Positions 1-8,047 are shown, counted from the stretch's first letter. The stretch is 13,484 nucleotides of DNA from Apophysomyces variabilis (GCA_002749535.1 MZZL01000058.1:16826-30309), one strand, 5' to 3'. Notes: generated by a model not told the origin, from the letters alone. Translations and numbers: made by a program.

Positions 1-34
1 CTTGGACATGTGTCGTAATAGAGAAGCGCTCTGA
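1..34 (+). CDS. Tc1/mariner transposase, last 10 codons (partial, runs off left edge)
   Basis: Bases 2-34 read LDMCRNREAL followed by TGA. This is exactly the C-terminus of the longer transposase fragment on the opposite strand at 3819-4085, so the window opens in the tail of a second copy of the same Tc1/mariner-family DDE transposase gene, transcribed to the right. Only the extreme C-terminus is visible, and no catalytic residue lies in it. Whether the gene to the left is whole cannot be told. The identification rests entirely on identity with the other copy. Confidence 0.75.
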   Translation, partial: LDMCRNREAL

Positions 35-174
35 ATAAGATTCCACCTTTCTCCGACTACAGCCAGTCAGAGCAAAGAACACACTGCAGTCAAAGAGATT
101 AATTTGGGAACAGGCACCAAGACATTTTTCAAAAAAAAAAATTGGAGGTCAGTTTGTGATGGAATGAGAAACAA
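1..174. repeat. Left arm of a long inverted repeat (mariner 3' end)
   Basis: The 174 bases are nearly identical to the reverse complement of 3675-3852. The differences are a few substitutions and the length of one A-run near 131-141. Similarity stops sharply after GAGAAACAA at 174. The arm covers the transposase stop codon and about 140 bases of 3' flank, and continues left beyond the window. I see no clear TA target site or short terminal repeat at the breakpoint. Confidence 0.9.
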
Positions 175-271
175 CGCCTAGGTATTGCCATTTTGATTTT
201 CGAAATGTGCATGAAATAATGAAAAAAAGAGAAATCAGCAATTCGTTGTGGGGCTGCTAGGCTGTTTTGTT

Positions 272-2741
272 TTATTCATAATCATTGGTGTCATCTTCAG
301 TATCAAAGTCAGTATACTCATCGTTTGTTGGAAATGGAACAGTATAACCAGTGGAGGTGCTGTGAGAGGTTATGTTATCACGAGAAATTATAGGAGTGGC
401 CGAAGTGATCCGTCTCTGTGTTGGTGTAAAAAAGACATTGGGTGAAGTATTCGTAGCTGAAGGTGATGAATGGGAAAGCGATGGAACCAGCGAGAACAGA
501 GATTGTGTTTCCTTTTGTTTCGCATAGGCAGGGAGGACGACATTCTTCAGCCAAACGTGGTGATTCTTCCATGTGTACAAAGCATCCAAGGTTGGCAAAA
601 AATCTTCCAGATTGGCAAGATAAGCAGGAATGGACAAGGTAGCAACATGTTGGGTATAAAAAATATCTTGGTGTGGGGCGACGGCAAAGAGATATCCGGT
701 CATGCCTTTCCAAAAAAAAAAAAAGGTAATTACGCGTCATGTAAACTCTTTCAAATTTACCGTTCCAATCCATAGCCATAGAAAAGACTTTATCTCTGAC
801 GCGATCTTGGAGTGGGAGTGACAAGATATTCTTCAATATGGCCTTGTTAGATCGAAAATTTTTTGACTGCTGTCGAGAAAGCGTAGACTCGGATGATCCG
901 CTTCGTTTCCATTCGTTGGTGCTCAATTCCACGCAATTGCTGGAGATGATTAAATCAATGCGGCGCCCAAATTTACTCGCATTGTTCACACCAAACAAAA
1001 TGGCGTTTTTTCTGGCAACCGAGGAGGTAACCTTGCTCACTACCTCGCCACTATGAAAAAAAGATCAGTTTCCTATACCACTGTATAGACGCTTTTTCCC
1101 AGACTTACTCCAATAATTGCAAAGGCTCATCATGCAAAGCAATGTCCAGCAATTTGGAGACCCGTTTATAGTATGTCAATTCCGATTGCTTGTTTGGTGG
1201 TTCGCGGCCTGCTACGAGACAATCCTTGACAACTTGTTCCAGTATACATAGGACTTGCATGACTTCACATTCGAAATCGCCACTCACAAAGAGATCTAAC
1301 TTTCGACGAGCGATGGCAATGCTGATCTTCCTTTTGTCAATATCACCGTTGTCATCTTCTCCTTCCTGTAACAACCAAGACAATAAACGATTGAGTACTC
1401 CGCTGGCATGCCGTGAGGATTTTTATTTTTACACACCTTCAAGACCTCGGTAAAGACTTTCTTCGATAAATCTTGCATACCAACAGGTAAGTTGATGCAT
1501 GGCATAGTATCCCACTTGCAATTGTCTTGAAGATAATTGCGGTACAAATCATTGACAGAGCTATTGACACCATCAATGATACGAGACAGAGCAAGTCTAA
1601 AAATAAAAATAATAAAAAAGGAGGACAAGGTCACATTAATGGCACACTTTTTTTCACTTACTTCAACGCATTGCAAATGGCATGGTTGGAAAGATCTGCT
1701 GATAAAAGTCGTGCTGCCATAAAATCCACATGTTCACCAAGAGTCCCTGGAAAATGGGAATTCATATATGAGTTGATTTTTCCGATCATGTACGAGTCAG
1801 CAGCGTCTTTCTTGAACTACCAAAATAAAACATAAATAATTGGATGGCTGTGATGGAAGGGACTTACAGCCTTCAATGCAGCGTCAAAAACTGATTTCCG
1901 GAAAGTGTCCTGATCAACAATTGCATCAAAATCGATTTTTTCAAAGGTCTACATTGGAAATAAAAAAAATTATGAATGCAAATGTGTGGTGTAATTTTCG
2001 ACTTACTCTACACCAGTTTCATCAAAGAGGCTGCGCAAGATTTGCTGCTTGCGGTTTTCTTGCGCTGATCTCTCATGAATAGGGATCGAGTCTTGCTGAT
2101 CCAATTGTTGGTGTGTTGTTTCCGAAGTGTTTTTCTCCTGCACAAAAATAATTTCCAAGGGTCACTTTGAGTGAAGAATAATAAAGAAGCTTTATACAGT
2201 ACTTTACCTCTGTCTCAACTTGGCTTTGCACGGATTTTGCACGGGTTCTACGGAACGGTTGTTCTATTACAAGATCATGAAAATTAATTACGACAGGCGT
2301 TGAACAAAGAAAACAAATTACCTTGTTGACGTTGACGTTTGCATACGGATGCAGTACTGTTGTTGCCAATGATATTGGTACTGCTGTTGCTGGAACCAAC
2401 TTGGATTACATTGATTTGTGGTTCAGAAGATTGCTTCGCTTGAGTTTCCATTTCCTAGATAAAATGCAGCTTGTCAGTTTCATTAAAAAATAGAAAAGGT
2501 GCAATACCTTCAATTTAAGGGCTAGAGCCAAATCCTTTACTTCAAGAGGGATGTTGTCATTCTTTGAAATAAAAGAGAGAGCTTTTAAGTATCCAGCCAA
2601 CAGGGAAGAGCTGCTTTTGGATGGTCGAGATGACGTATTAAAAAATGATTTGTAATTTTCAAAGCTCCAATCTTTTGCGGGCATCTCTTTAAAAAAAAGC
2701 ATACATGGATCCTTTGACCCTGTTGAGTAAGTGAAATCCAT
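272..2741 (-). pseudogene. Nine-exon gene of unknown family with a possible PD-(D/E)XK-like region; frame broken
   Basis: I do not recognise this protein with certainty. It vaguely recalls a large family of uncharacterised Mucoromycota proteins. Proposed exons, read leftward: 2741-2508, 2454-2322, 2263-2208, 2137-2007 or 2012, 1948-1868, 1816-1662, 1596 to about 1402 (read through), 1401-1109 and 1050-272. Introns of 51-70 nt have GT...AG ends, most with GTAAGT-like donors, and phases agree at most junctions. The start is ATG at 2741 (MDFTYSTGSKDP). The first half is rich in Ser, Gln and Asn with a basic KRQRQQ patch; the middle is helical-looking. Exon 9 holds GRRIDLIISS and VELSTNEWKR, an Asp...Glu-X-Ser pattern reminiscent of PD-(D/E)XK nucleases, which is inference only. 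The tail is Ser/Thr-rich and acidic, ending at 272. Problems: a phase conflict at the exon 4/5 junction, a one-base frame break near 1401 and another in a 13-T run at 712-724. It may be a recent pseudogene, or contain sequence errors. Confidence 0.65.
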
Positions 2742-3160
2742 GTTGGGAAAATGAGAGAAAAGAACAAAAAAGGTCCTGATTGGTGAAGTGGGTGATTATT
2801 AATTTAAAACGAAACCAGTCAAACGTTGCGGTGAAATAAGCTTTGACTTCTACTGTATGAGCGTAACATCTGATGGTCAGTGTTTTCAATGGTTAAATAG
2901 TAGTCGCGATGTTTTGTGAGGAAAAGCCGTGTGTGGTTTATTTTCCCGTCAGCACGTCCTTATCTGTCGGGACGTGCTGAGTGGGTCTGCACAAAAATAT
3001 TGCTACTCTAACTTTTCCGTACGCAACGGTCTTTCGGCATGCACGACAAAGTCATACAGACACCGAAAGTCGTCACGCAACCGGATTTGCTCTCCACTTC
3101 ATTGGATAAAAGGTCCGGTTTTTGTAATTTCCATTTTTTTTTTCATTTGTTCTTCTGGGG
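2742..3160. other. Upstream region of the unknown gene
   Basis: No convincing coding sequence lies here. Just upstream of the minus-strand start are a pyrimidine-rich stretch, a CCAAT pentamer on the minus strand (2779-2783) and an AT-rich TTTAAATTAATAA-type element near 2796-2808 that could be a core promoter. These are weak matches and no transcription start can be fixed. Further out are a perfect hairpin (2949-2980) and a 7-bp inverted pair, CTTTCGG at 3031-3037 and CCGAAAG at 3063-3069. Confidence 0.35.
2949..2980. repeat. Perfect 11-bp stem, 10-nt loop hairpin
   Basis: TCAGCACGTCC at 2949-2959 is the exact reverse complement of GGACGTGCTGA at 2970-2980, with a 10-base loop between them. 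It lies about 210 bases upstream of the unknown gene's ATG. No T-run follows on either strand, so it is not an obvious terminator. It may be a protein-binding palindrome, the end of a small foldback element, or chance. Confidence 0.7.
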
Positions 3161-3344
3161 ACTGACTTGAATGAGTGCAATCACTTGCGCTCATTGACAG
3201 TAGCCGGCGTTTTGCTGAAAGGCAAGAGGCCCGTGGTCTGATCATTCTATGCTAACTTGAATTGCCTAATGTTTGTGATGAAACATGGCATTGACAGTAG
3301 CCGGTTCTTTCTTGAAAGAGCCTGTGGTTGCTAGTTTGATTGTG
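3161..3344. repeat. 184-bp direct repeat, copy 1
   Basis: This block runs from ACTGACTTGA to GATTGTG and recurs at 3364-3547 with only a handful of substitutions, a period of 203. It contains two sub-repeats that each begin CATTGACAGTAGCCGG (3192 and 3289). It can also fold: AATGAGTGCAA / TTGCGCTCATT (3170-3180 / 3185-3195, one G·T pair), and a stem made by GGTTCTTTC and GAAAGAGCC around a TT loop near 3303-3322. No reading frame looks coding. Confidence 0.9.
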
Positions 3345-3363
3345 CCCCAGATGATATGCAAGA

Positions 3364-3547
3364 ACTGACTTGAATGGGTGCAATCACGCGCGCTCATTGA
3401 CAGTAGCCGGCATTTTGCTGAAAGGCAAGAGGCCCGTGGTCTGATCATTCTATGCTAACTTGAATTGCCTAATGTTTGTGATGAAACATGGCATTGACAG
3501 TAGCCGGTTCTTTCTTGAAAGAGCCTGTGGTTGCTAGTTTGATTGTG
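3364..3547. repeat. 184-bp direct repeat, copy 2
   Basis: This is the second copy of the 3161-3344 block, separated from it by a unique 19-base spacer (3345-3363). The CATTGACAGTAGCCGG sub-repeats are at 3395 and 3492. Substitutions cluster in the first hairpin (for example AATGAG to AATGGG and CACTTG to CACGCG), while the remainder is almost unchanged, which suggests a recent tandem duplication. Confidence 0.9.
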
Positions 3548-3674
3548 TCTTGCTTTTAACTAAAGTTGCTCAGCTATTTTACACTCACTCATTTTTTTTA
3601 GTCATGTCTCCGCGTTGTTGGAAATGGGACATTCATTGTTTGTTTTGACCAGACTGCCCAAGATAGAGTGACAA

Positions 3675-3852
3675 TTGTTTCTCATTCCATCACAAAAGTG
3701 AGCTCCAATTTTGTTTTTTTTTGAAAAATGACTTGGTGCCTGTTCCCAAATTAATCTCTTTGACTGCAGTGTGTTCTTTGCTCTGACTGGCTGTAGTCGG
3801 AGAAAGGTGGAATCTTATTCAGAGCGCTTCTCTATTACGACACATGTCCAAG
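3675..3852. repeat. Right arm of the long inverted repeat
   Basis: This is the reverse complement of 1-174 with few differences, the main one being a longer A-run with an extra AACA near 3706-3722. It contains the stop codon and 3' flank of the minus-strand transposase fragment. With the left arm it brackets 3500 bases holding the unknown gene and the 203-bp-period repeats. Confidence 0.9.
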
Positions 3853-4085
3853 CATTTGTGAGAATGCCTAACAATCCCTTCAAAGTCACTTAATTTCATG
3901 CTATTAGAAGCTTCACAGATCCGGGTCATCAACGTTTCCTTCTTGAAAAACTTGTTGCGTTTCACTTTACTTTTGACCACTGACCAGAATTGCTCAATTG
4001 GATTAAGCTCAGGAGAATAGGGAGGCAAATACGCGCACTGGTAGCCGCGAGATTCCACGTATCTGGCTATATTGTCTGATGTATG
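3819..4085 (-). pseudogene. Tc1/mariner DDE transposase, C-terminal fragment
   Basis: Transposases of this family cut and paste their own element in the nucleus. The fragment reads IHTSDNIARYVESRGY, then AYLPPYSPELNPIEQFW, a hallmark of the DDE_3 / Tc1 endonuclease domain. The Glu of NPIE is the third catalytic acid. The IHTSDN segment normally follows the second catalytic Asp (DNAPIHTS-like), but that Asp is not preserved at the junction. The frame is open from the junction to the TGA at 3819-3821, so the ATG at 4058 used by a simple ORF caller is really a GTG inside the domain and not a start. Family members are usually about 330-350 residues, so roughly three quarters is missing. Its C-terminus is identical to the copy at the window start. 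Confidence 0.85.
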
Positions 4086-4270
4086 GATCTTTCTATGGAA
4101 GTGGATCCTCCCAAAACCGAGGTAACTTCCAAGGATACAATCAAAGCTATAGAGGAAGGTCCAACTGGAACGCTGGATGAGGGTTTTTTGGCCGGGGCAG
4201 AGGCCCCTCGAACAACAACACAGACAAGAACAGCCAGTCCGTCAACCCATCTCCATCAACCTCACAGTAA
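4085..4270 (+). pseudogene. DIRS Gag, C-terminal fragment
   Basis: Read from 4085, the frame gives a Gly/Arg/Asn-rich tail (GSFYGSGSSQNRGNFQGY, RGRSNWNAG) broken by TGA at 4178-4180, then GFFGRGRGPSNNN and a Ser/Pro-rich end at the TAA 4268-4270. RGG-like C-termini are common in fungal DIRS Gag proteins and suit nucleic-acid binding in the retroelement particle. The N-terminal body is missing at the mariner junction. The frame overlaps the start of the polymerase frame, as expected for this type of element. A longer frame through the same bases (4083-4547) has no recognisable protein and is a shadow. Confidence 0.6.
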
Positions 4271-5489
4271 CACCACTGGTCCAAGAGGCGAAGATCCAGA
4301 GGCTCCCATATTCTGTGAATCGCAGGAAAACGACAACAATCAACTCACACTACAACATTCCAGAGGATGGGATCCTCCCAGGGGGCTGCTTACATCATTT
4401 TGCACAATATTAGAAGGAAACTACGACTCATTCATGGCCTCTTTCGGTGGTGTCTCAGGGATACCATATCCAATGGGCATCAACACCAGTACCATGGAGA
4501 TCAAAGGACCTCTGTTTCTCCAAGGAAGAACAGGAAGCAGTAGATGAAGCAGTGAACAAGTTTTTAAACTTGGGCATCATAGAGAAATCCCCAGATCAGG
4601 ACGACTGGTTCTTGTCCAATTTCTTCACCATACAAGAACCCAACAAGAGGCGTCCAATATTGGATTGCAAGAACATCAACAAATTTATGCAATGCTCCCA
4701 TTTTAAGATGGAAGGGATTCCAGCACTACGAGAGATGATTGAGGTAAATGATCACATATGCAAGATAGATCTGAAGGACGCGTATGTAGTAGTGCCAATG
4801 CACAAAGAATCACGCAGATTCCTTTCATTCAGGCACAAAGGTATGATCTACCAGTATCGATCCCTCGCCTTTGGCTTGAGTGTAGCGCCGCGTGTTTTCT
4901 TGAAACTCATGTGATATGCAATCGAACCTCTGAGGAAAGCAGGAATATGGCTGGTGTACTATCTCGACGACATTTGTCTGTTATCAAGGACGAAAGAAGA
5001 GATGGATTATACAGTTCGATAGGTGATCACACACTTACAACGCCTAGGATTCTTGATCAATGTGGACAAAAGCAAATTGCGGCCAATGCACCAGCAAGAA
5101 TTTCTGGGGTTCCATTTCAATACCAAGAGGATGCAAATTCAGGTACCATACCAGAAAATGATGAAACTTCGATCTCATATCAAACAGGCACAGAATCTCT
5201 GAGTCCAGAGATCATGCTGGTGGATAGCCAGTCTCTTGGGGAAGATGACAGCTATGATCCCAGCAATTGGAGAAGCCCTCCTACATCTCTAATATTTACA
5301 GCGCGATCTGGCAAAGAGTCTTCACAAGAATCATCACAACTGGGAAGGCAAATGTTCAATATCCCAGAACGGCTTGAAAGATCTACAGTGGTGGATGGAC
5401 CTTGCACAGCAGAAGAATGGTCTCCCTATTCGAGAAGCCCAAACGACACAACTGAGCATAACAATTCACGTTGATGCCTCGGACACTGG

Positions 5490-5853
5490 CTGGGTGTAAT
5501 TTTTTATCTGATGAGAAAAAAGAGACAAGCAATATACGCGAGACTCAATGTAGGATGATCTTTATTCAAATAAAAACATTACTCTTTTATACTAAAATGT
5601 CTGTGGGTCTAGATGGACAGGACTGTGATTATGGACTGTACTTTGTATTAAGTGATTTGTAATTGCCTTCTATAATGGAGAGACTTCTCCATAGCGGATC
5701 ATAGAAGCTCGGCATTGTTCATTGTATTAAGGAACTGAGTTAAGATTGCTTAATCCCGTATTATATAAGTCCGTGTTTAAAAGTCCATCTTCCCTATTTA
5801 GACATAATCGGAGTAGTGAGAGTATCCATTATAGCTATGGATACGACACTGGG
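5490..5853. repeat. 5-bp target-site duplication CTGGG flanking a solo LTR
   Basis: CTGGG at 5490-5494 and again at 5849-5853 flanks an insert starting TGTAAT and ending GACA. Joining the flanks with one copy gives GACACTGGCTGGGGAGTG, which encodes DTGWGV in the expected RNase H context. A five-base duplication is typical of integrase-mediated LTR-element insertion. Confidence 0.9.
5495..5848 (-). mobile_element. Solo LTR (354 bp) inserted in the DIRS RNase H domain
   Basis: The insert begins TGT and ends ACA, with 5-bp duplications on both sides and no internal retroelement coding region, so it is a solo LTR left by recombination between two LTRs. Minus orientation is favoured: a TATAAAAG box (5591-5584) is followed by AATAAA (5576-5571), leaving about 75 bases of R/U5 before the TG end. 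A second AT box, TTATATAA near 5761-5768, reads almost the same on both strands. Two strong palindromes lie inside: ATGGAGA / TCTCCAT (5675-5681 / 5686-5692) and GTATCCAT / ATGGATAC (5822-5829 / 5837-5844). Whether the parent was Ty3- or Ty1-like cannot be read from an LTR alone. Confidence 0.88.
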
Positions 5854-6511
5854 GAGTGAATTTACTGAAGATTCAGACCTACGGATTTTGGACCCACCAA
5901 GAAAAAGATGAATCCATCAATGTCAGGGAATTGCGGACGATCTTATTCGCCATACAATTACACGCAAAAGAATACGCAGAAACGACAGTTCAGATATATT
6001 CAGACAGCATCATGGCACTGAAATATGTGCGGAAATTGGGGGGAACCAGCTCAGTGCAACTACAGGACATAGCGTTGGAAATTCGAGAGCTTTGCAATCG
6101 ATTCCAACTACAGCTGATATTTCATCATATCACAGGGGTGAACAACATCAAAGCCAATTCATTGAGTCGTCGCAACATCCCATTGTATGAAAAGAAAATA
6201 CCTTGGACCATATTCCAAAAGATACAACATCAATGGGAACCGCTAACAGTGGATGCATTTGCAGCAAGGCACAATGCTCAACTACCGACCTACTGGAGTT
6301 ACCATCTGGATCCCAATGCTTCAGCAATAAATGCATTCCAACAACAGTGGCCGACCAAGGGATTGTTTCTTCACCCCCCATGGCGTCTAATTCCAAGAGT
6401 TCTGCGGAAACTTCAGCAGGACAAAGTGAAAACAGCAGTACTAATCACGCTATGCTGGCCAACACAGTACTGGTGGCCGATGTTATTGAGAATGGTGAGG
6501 AGCTATATGAC

Positions 6512-7659
6512 ATGGACAATGAGAAAATGGAAGATGATCGCATGCAGATTATCAGGCAAGCCTATAAAGAGCAAGGGTTACAAGAGAAGGAATCAGAATA
6601 CATCATACATACAATGAAACCCCAGACAACGCTTCGGTATAACAAAGCATGGTGGACCTGGGCTCAGTGGGCTCACCAACAGCATCCGCCAGTACACCCA
6701 AAGGAGTACAATGTCCAAGCCCTCCTTAAATTCTTTGTAGAGAAACAACATTACTCGTATGAATGTTTGAAAGCATTTCATTCCTCGATCGGTTCAGTCT
6801 ATAGAGTATTACATCCAAACAAACCAGGTTTGGCTCAACAACCGACTATCAACAATTTCTTCAAGGTTAGAAGATGAACCGAGGTGAAATTACCTTCCAA
6901 GGAAGATTTGGAAACATGGGATATTCAAATCCTTGTCCATTACATCCGATCATGGGGTCCGTGAGAGAACCTTCCCCTTGACCGATTGCAAACAAAACGC
7001 TATTATTATTGTGCATAGCTACAATGTGGCGCCCGCTTTCAGATCTAGGTTGCTTACAATTATGAGACATTTCTTTTCAGTGAGAAAAAGATAGAATCAC
7101 AGGAGCGATTCTCATTATATAGGAACCAAAAGAAGCACAATCCAAATCATCTATCCTAGGCGCTATAGAGGATGCCATCTTATGCCCCGTCAATACTTTG
7201 TGTCAATTTATAGAGAAGACTAAAAGTTTGCAATCGAATCTGCCAGAGGACCATACCTTATTTCTGGCACACATCACCGAACCTGACAAGATCCATTTGA
7301 TTAGAGAAACAACGGTAGCAAGCTGGATAGTATCACATCTGGAAGCTGCAGGAATCAACACCAAAATATATAAAGCTCACTCAATCCGCGCGGCTGCCAG
7401 CACTGGTGCCGTCAAGGCTAGTAATTTGATTCTGGACATCAAAAAACATGCAAATTGGAGTCTACAAGCGGACATGTTCAAGAAATATTATTTTAAGCCA
7501 ACAGCACAACATGCTAGAGGAACCAAGATTGCGAGCTCAATTTTTTCTGGAACGGACAACAATGTTGTATTAAGATGGATAATGGATCAGACACAGAGAG
7601 TCAAACAAGAGAATACGTTGAGACTGGTGTTTATTCCTGAAAGAAGGATTATGAACTAA
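6512..7659 (+). pseudogene. DIRS tyrosine recombinase, broken
   Basis: This enzyme integrates the circular DNA intermediate of DIRS elements, replacing a DDE integrase. A likely start is the ATG at 6512, overlapping the end of the polymerase frame. The N-terminal part (TLRYNKAWWTWAQWAHQ, a core-binding-like helical region) is open to TGA 6875-6877, with another TGA at 6962-6964. The frame then shifts near 6990. In the new frame come ATMWRPLSDLG (first catalytic Arg, codon 7030-7032), stops at 7063, 7081 and 7120, then an open C-terminal domain. That domain holds HSIRAAAS (His 7378, second Arg 7387), HANW (His 7447) and KKYYFKP, with the nucleophilic Tyr at 7486 or 7489. All catalytic residues survive, but the gene cannot be read through. 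It ends at the TAA at 7657-7659. Confidence 0.85.
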
Positions 7660-7851
7660 GAACTCATGTCTAACGATTAAAGAATAAATCTTTTGTAACG
7701 GAAATCATACATCTGAAACAAGTCCAATTGATATATGTAAAGGATATGGCTTATGAATCTACCTTAATACACTTTATCAGAATACCACAAACAATACCAC
7801 ATCAGAGGCTGAACCGCAGTCAACTGGGGTTGTGCTTGGAACGCTCCGCAA
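7660..7851 (+). other. 3' flank of the DIRS recombinase
   Basis: This is non-coding DNA after the recombinase stop. An AATAAA at 7682-7687 could serve as a polyadenylation signal. From about 7756 a short plus-strand frame stays open into the inverted repeat and ends at 7929 (acidic EVDGGEAEDVVE). It is under 60 codons with no start, so I do not call it a gene. Confidence 0.4.
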
Positions 7852-7891
7852 CCAAGAAGTTGACGGAGGTGAGGCTGAAGATGTGGTAGAA
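7852..7891. repeat. 40-bp perfect inverted repeat, inner copy (candidate DIRS internal complementary region)
   Basis: The 40 bases from CCAAGAAGTTGACGG to GTGGTAGAA are the exact reverse complement of 8048-8087; the flanking bases do not match. DIRS elements carry an internal complementary region that matches their outer ends in reverse-complement orientation. The position just after the recombinase gene fits that role, but the left terminus needed for confirmation is missing. Confidence 0.85.
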
Positions 7892-8047
7892 GCCCACCCA
7901 TTACCGTGGTATCGACGTCTCCTTGGCTGACCCACCCAAAAACAAAACCAGAAAAAATTAGCAACGTATTTCAGCTTTTCAAGATGTGAAAATATAGAGA
8001 TAGAAAATTTTTTTATTATATAAACCAATAAAGCACAGTGATGGAAG

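Larger units (their letters stand above)
3675..4085 (-). mobile_element. Truncated Tc1/mariner element (3' end only)
   Basis: The fragment comprises the 3' flank and about the last 85-90 codons of a Tc1/mariner element oriented leftward. The right boundary is where the transposase frame meets DIRS Gag sequence, between about 4080 and 4090. The first catalytic regions and the 5' terminal repeat are missing. It is therefore a remnant, probably cut by a deletion that also removed the left part of the adjacent DIRS element. Confidence 0.75.
4177..6617 (+). pseudogene. DIRS reverse transcriptase / RNase H / methyltransferase-like polyprotein, broken
   Basis: This would copy the element's RNA into DNA. 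RT landmarks are KSPDQDDWFLSNFF, RPILDCKNIN, KIDLKDAYVVVPMH (first catalytic Asp), SLAFGLSVAPRVF and the YLDD box at 4960-4971. In-frame stops are at 4411, 4912, 5020, 5200 and 5290. The RNase H domain starts at HVDASDTGW (about 5467-5493), is interrupted by the solo LTR, and resumes at GVNLLK, with NVRELR and YSDSIMALK supplying further acidic residues. Then come VDAFAARHN and HPPWRLIPRVL, the DIRS methyltransferase-like region with a PPW motif, ending at 6617. The LTR plus one 5-bp duplication copy (359 bases) accounts exactly for the change of frame from the RT part to the 5856-6617 part. Stop at 4411 lies in a highly conserved stretch (HHFAQY then KETTTHSW), where a Trp codon most likely mutated. 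Confidence 0.85.

Noticed and set aside
378..1040. Single 220-codon minus-strand ORF
   Set aside because: Its first half is real exon 9 coding sequence, but after the 13-T run it is out of frame. The part after position about 712 is a shadow of the true C-terminal frame (703-272), so it is not a separate gene.
3161..3547. CRISPR-like repeat array
   Set aside because: There are only two long copies with one 19-base spacer and the context is eukaryotic; this is a tandem duplication.
4083..4547. 154-codon plus-strand ORF over the Gag/RT start
   Set aside because: The recognisable Gag tail and RT sequences lie in the other two frames through the same bases; this frame shows no family features.
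4758..5474. 238-codon plus-strand ORF inside the RT region
   Set aside because: RT motifs including YLDD lie in a different frame across the same interval, so the long ORF is a shadow created by chance absence of stops.
5482..5852. 8-bp repeat GACACTGG flanking the insert, suggesting a hAT-type insertion
   Set aside because: GACACTGG occurs on both sides, but the insert then lacks matching terminal repeats and the host protein is not restored. The 5-bp CTGGG solution restores it exactly and gives TG...CA ends; the longer match arises because the LTR happens to end in GACA.
7764..8028. Minus-strand ORFs of 66 and 83 codons
   Set aside because: They run through the inverted repeat and its A/T-rich spacer, show no family features and overlap each other; treated as chance ORFs.
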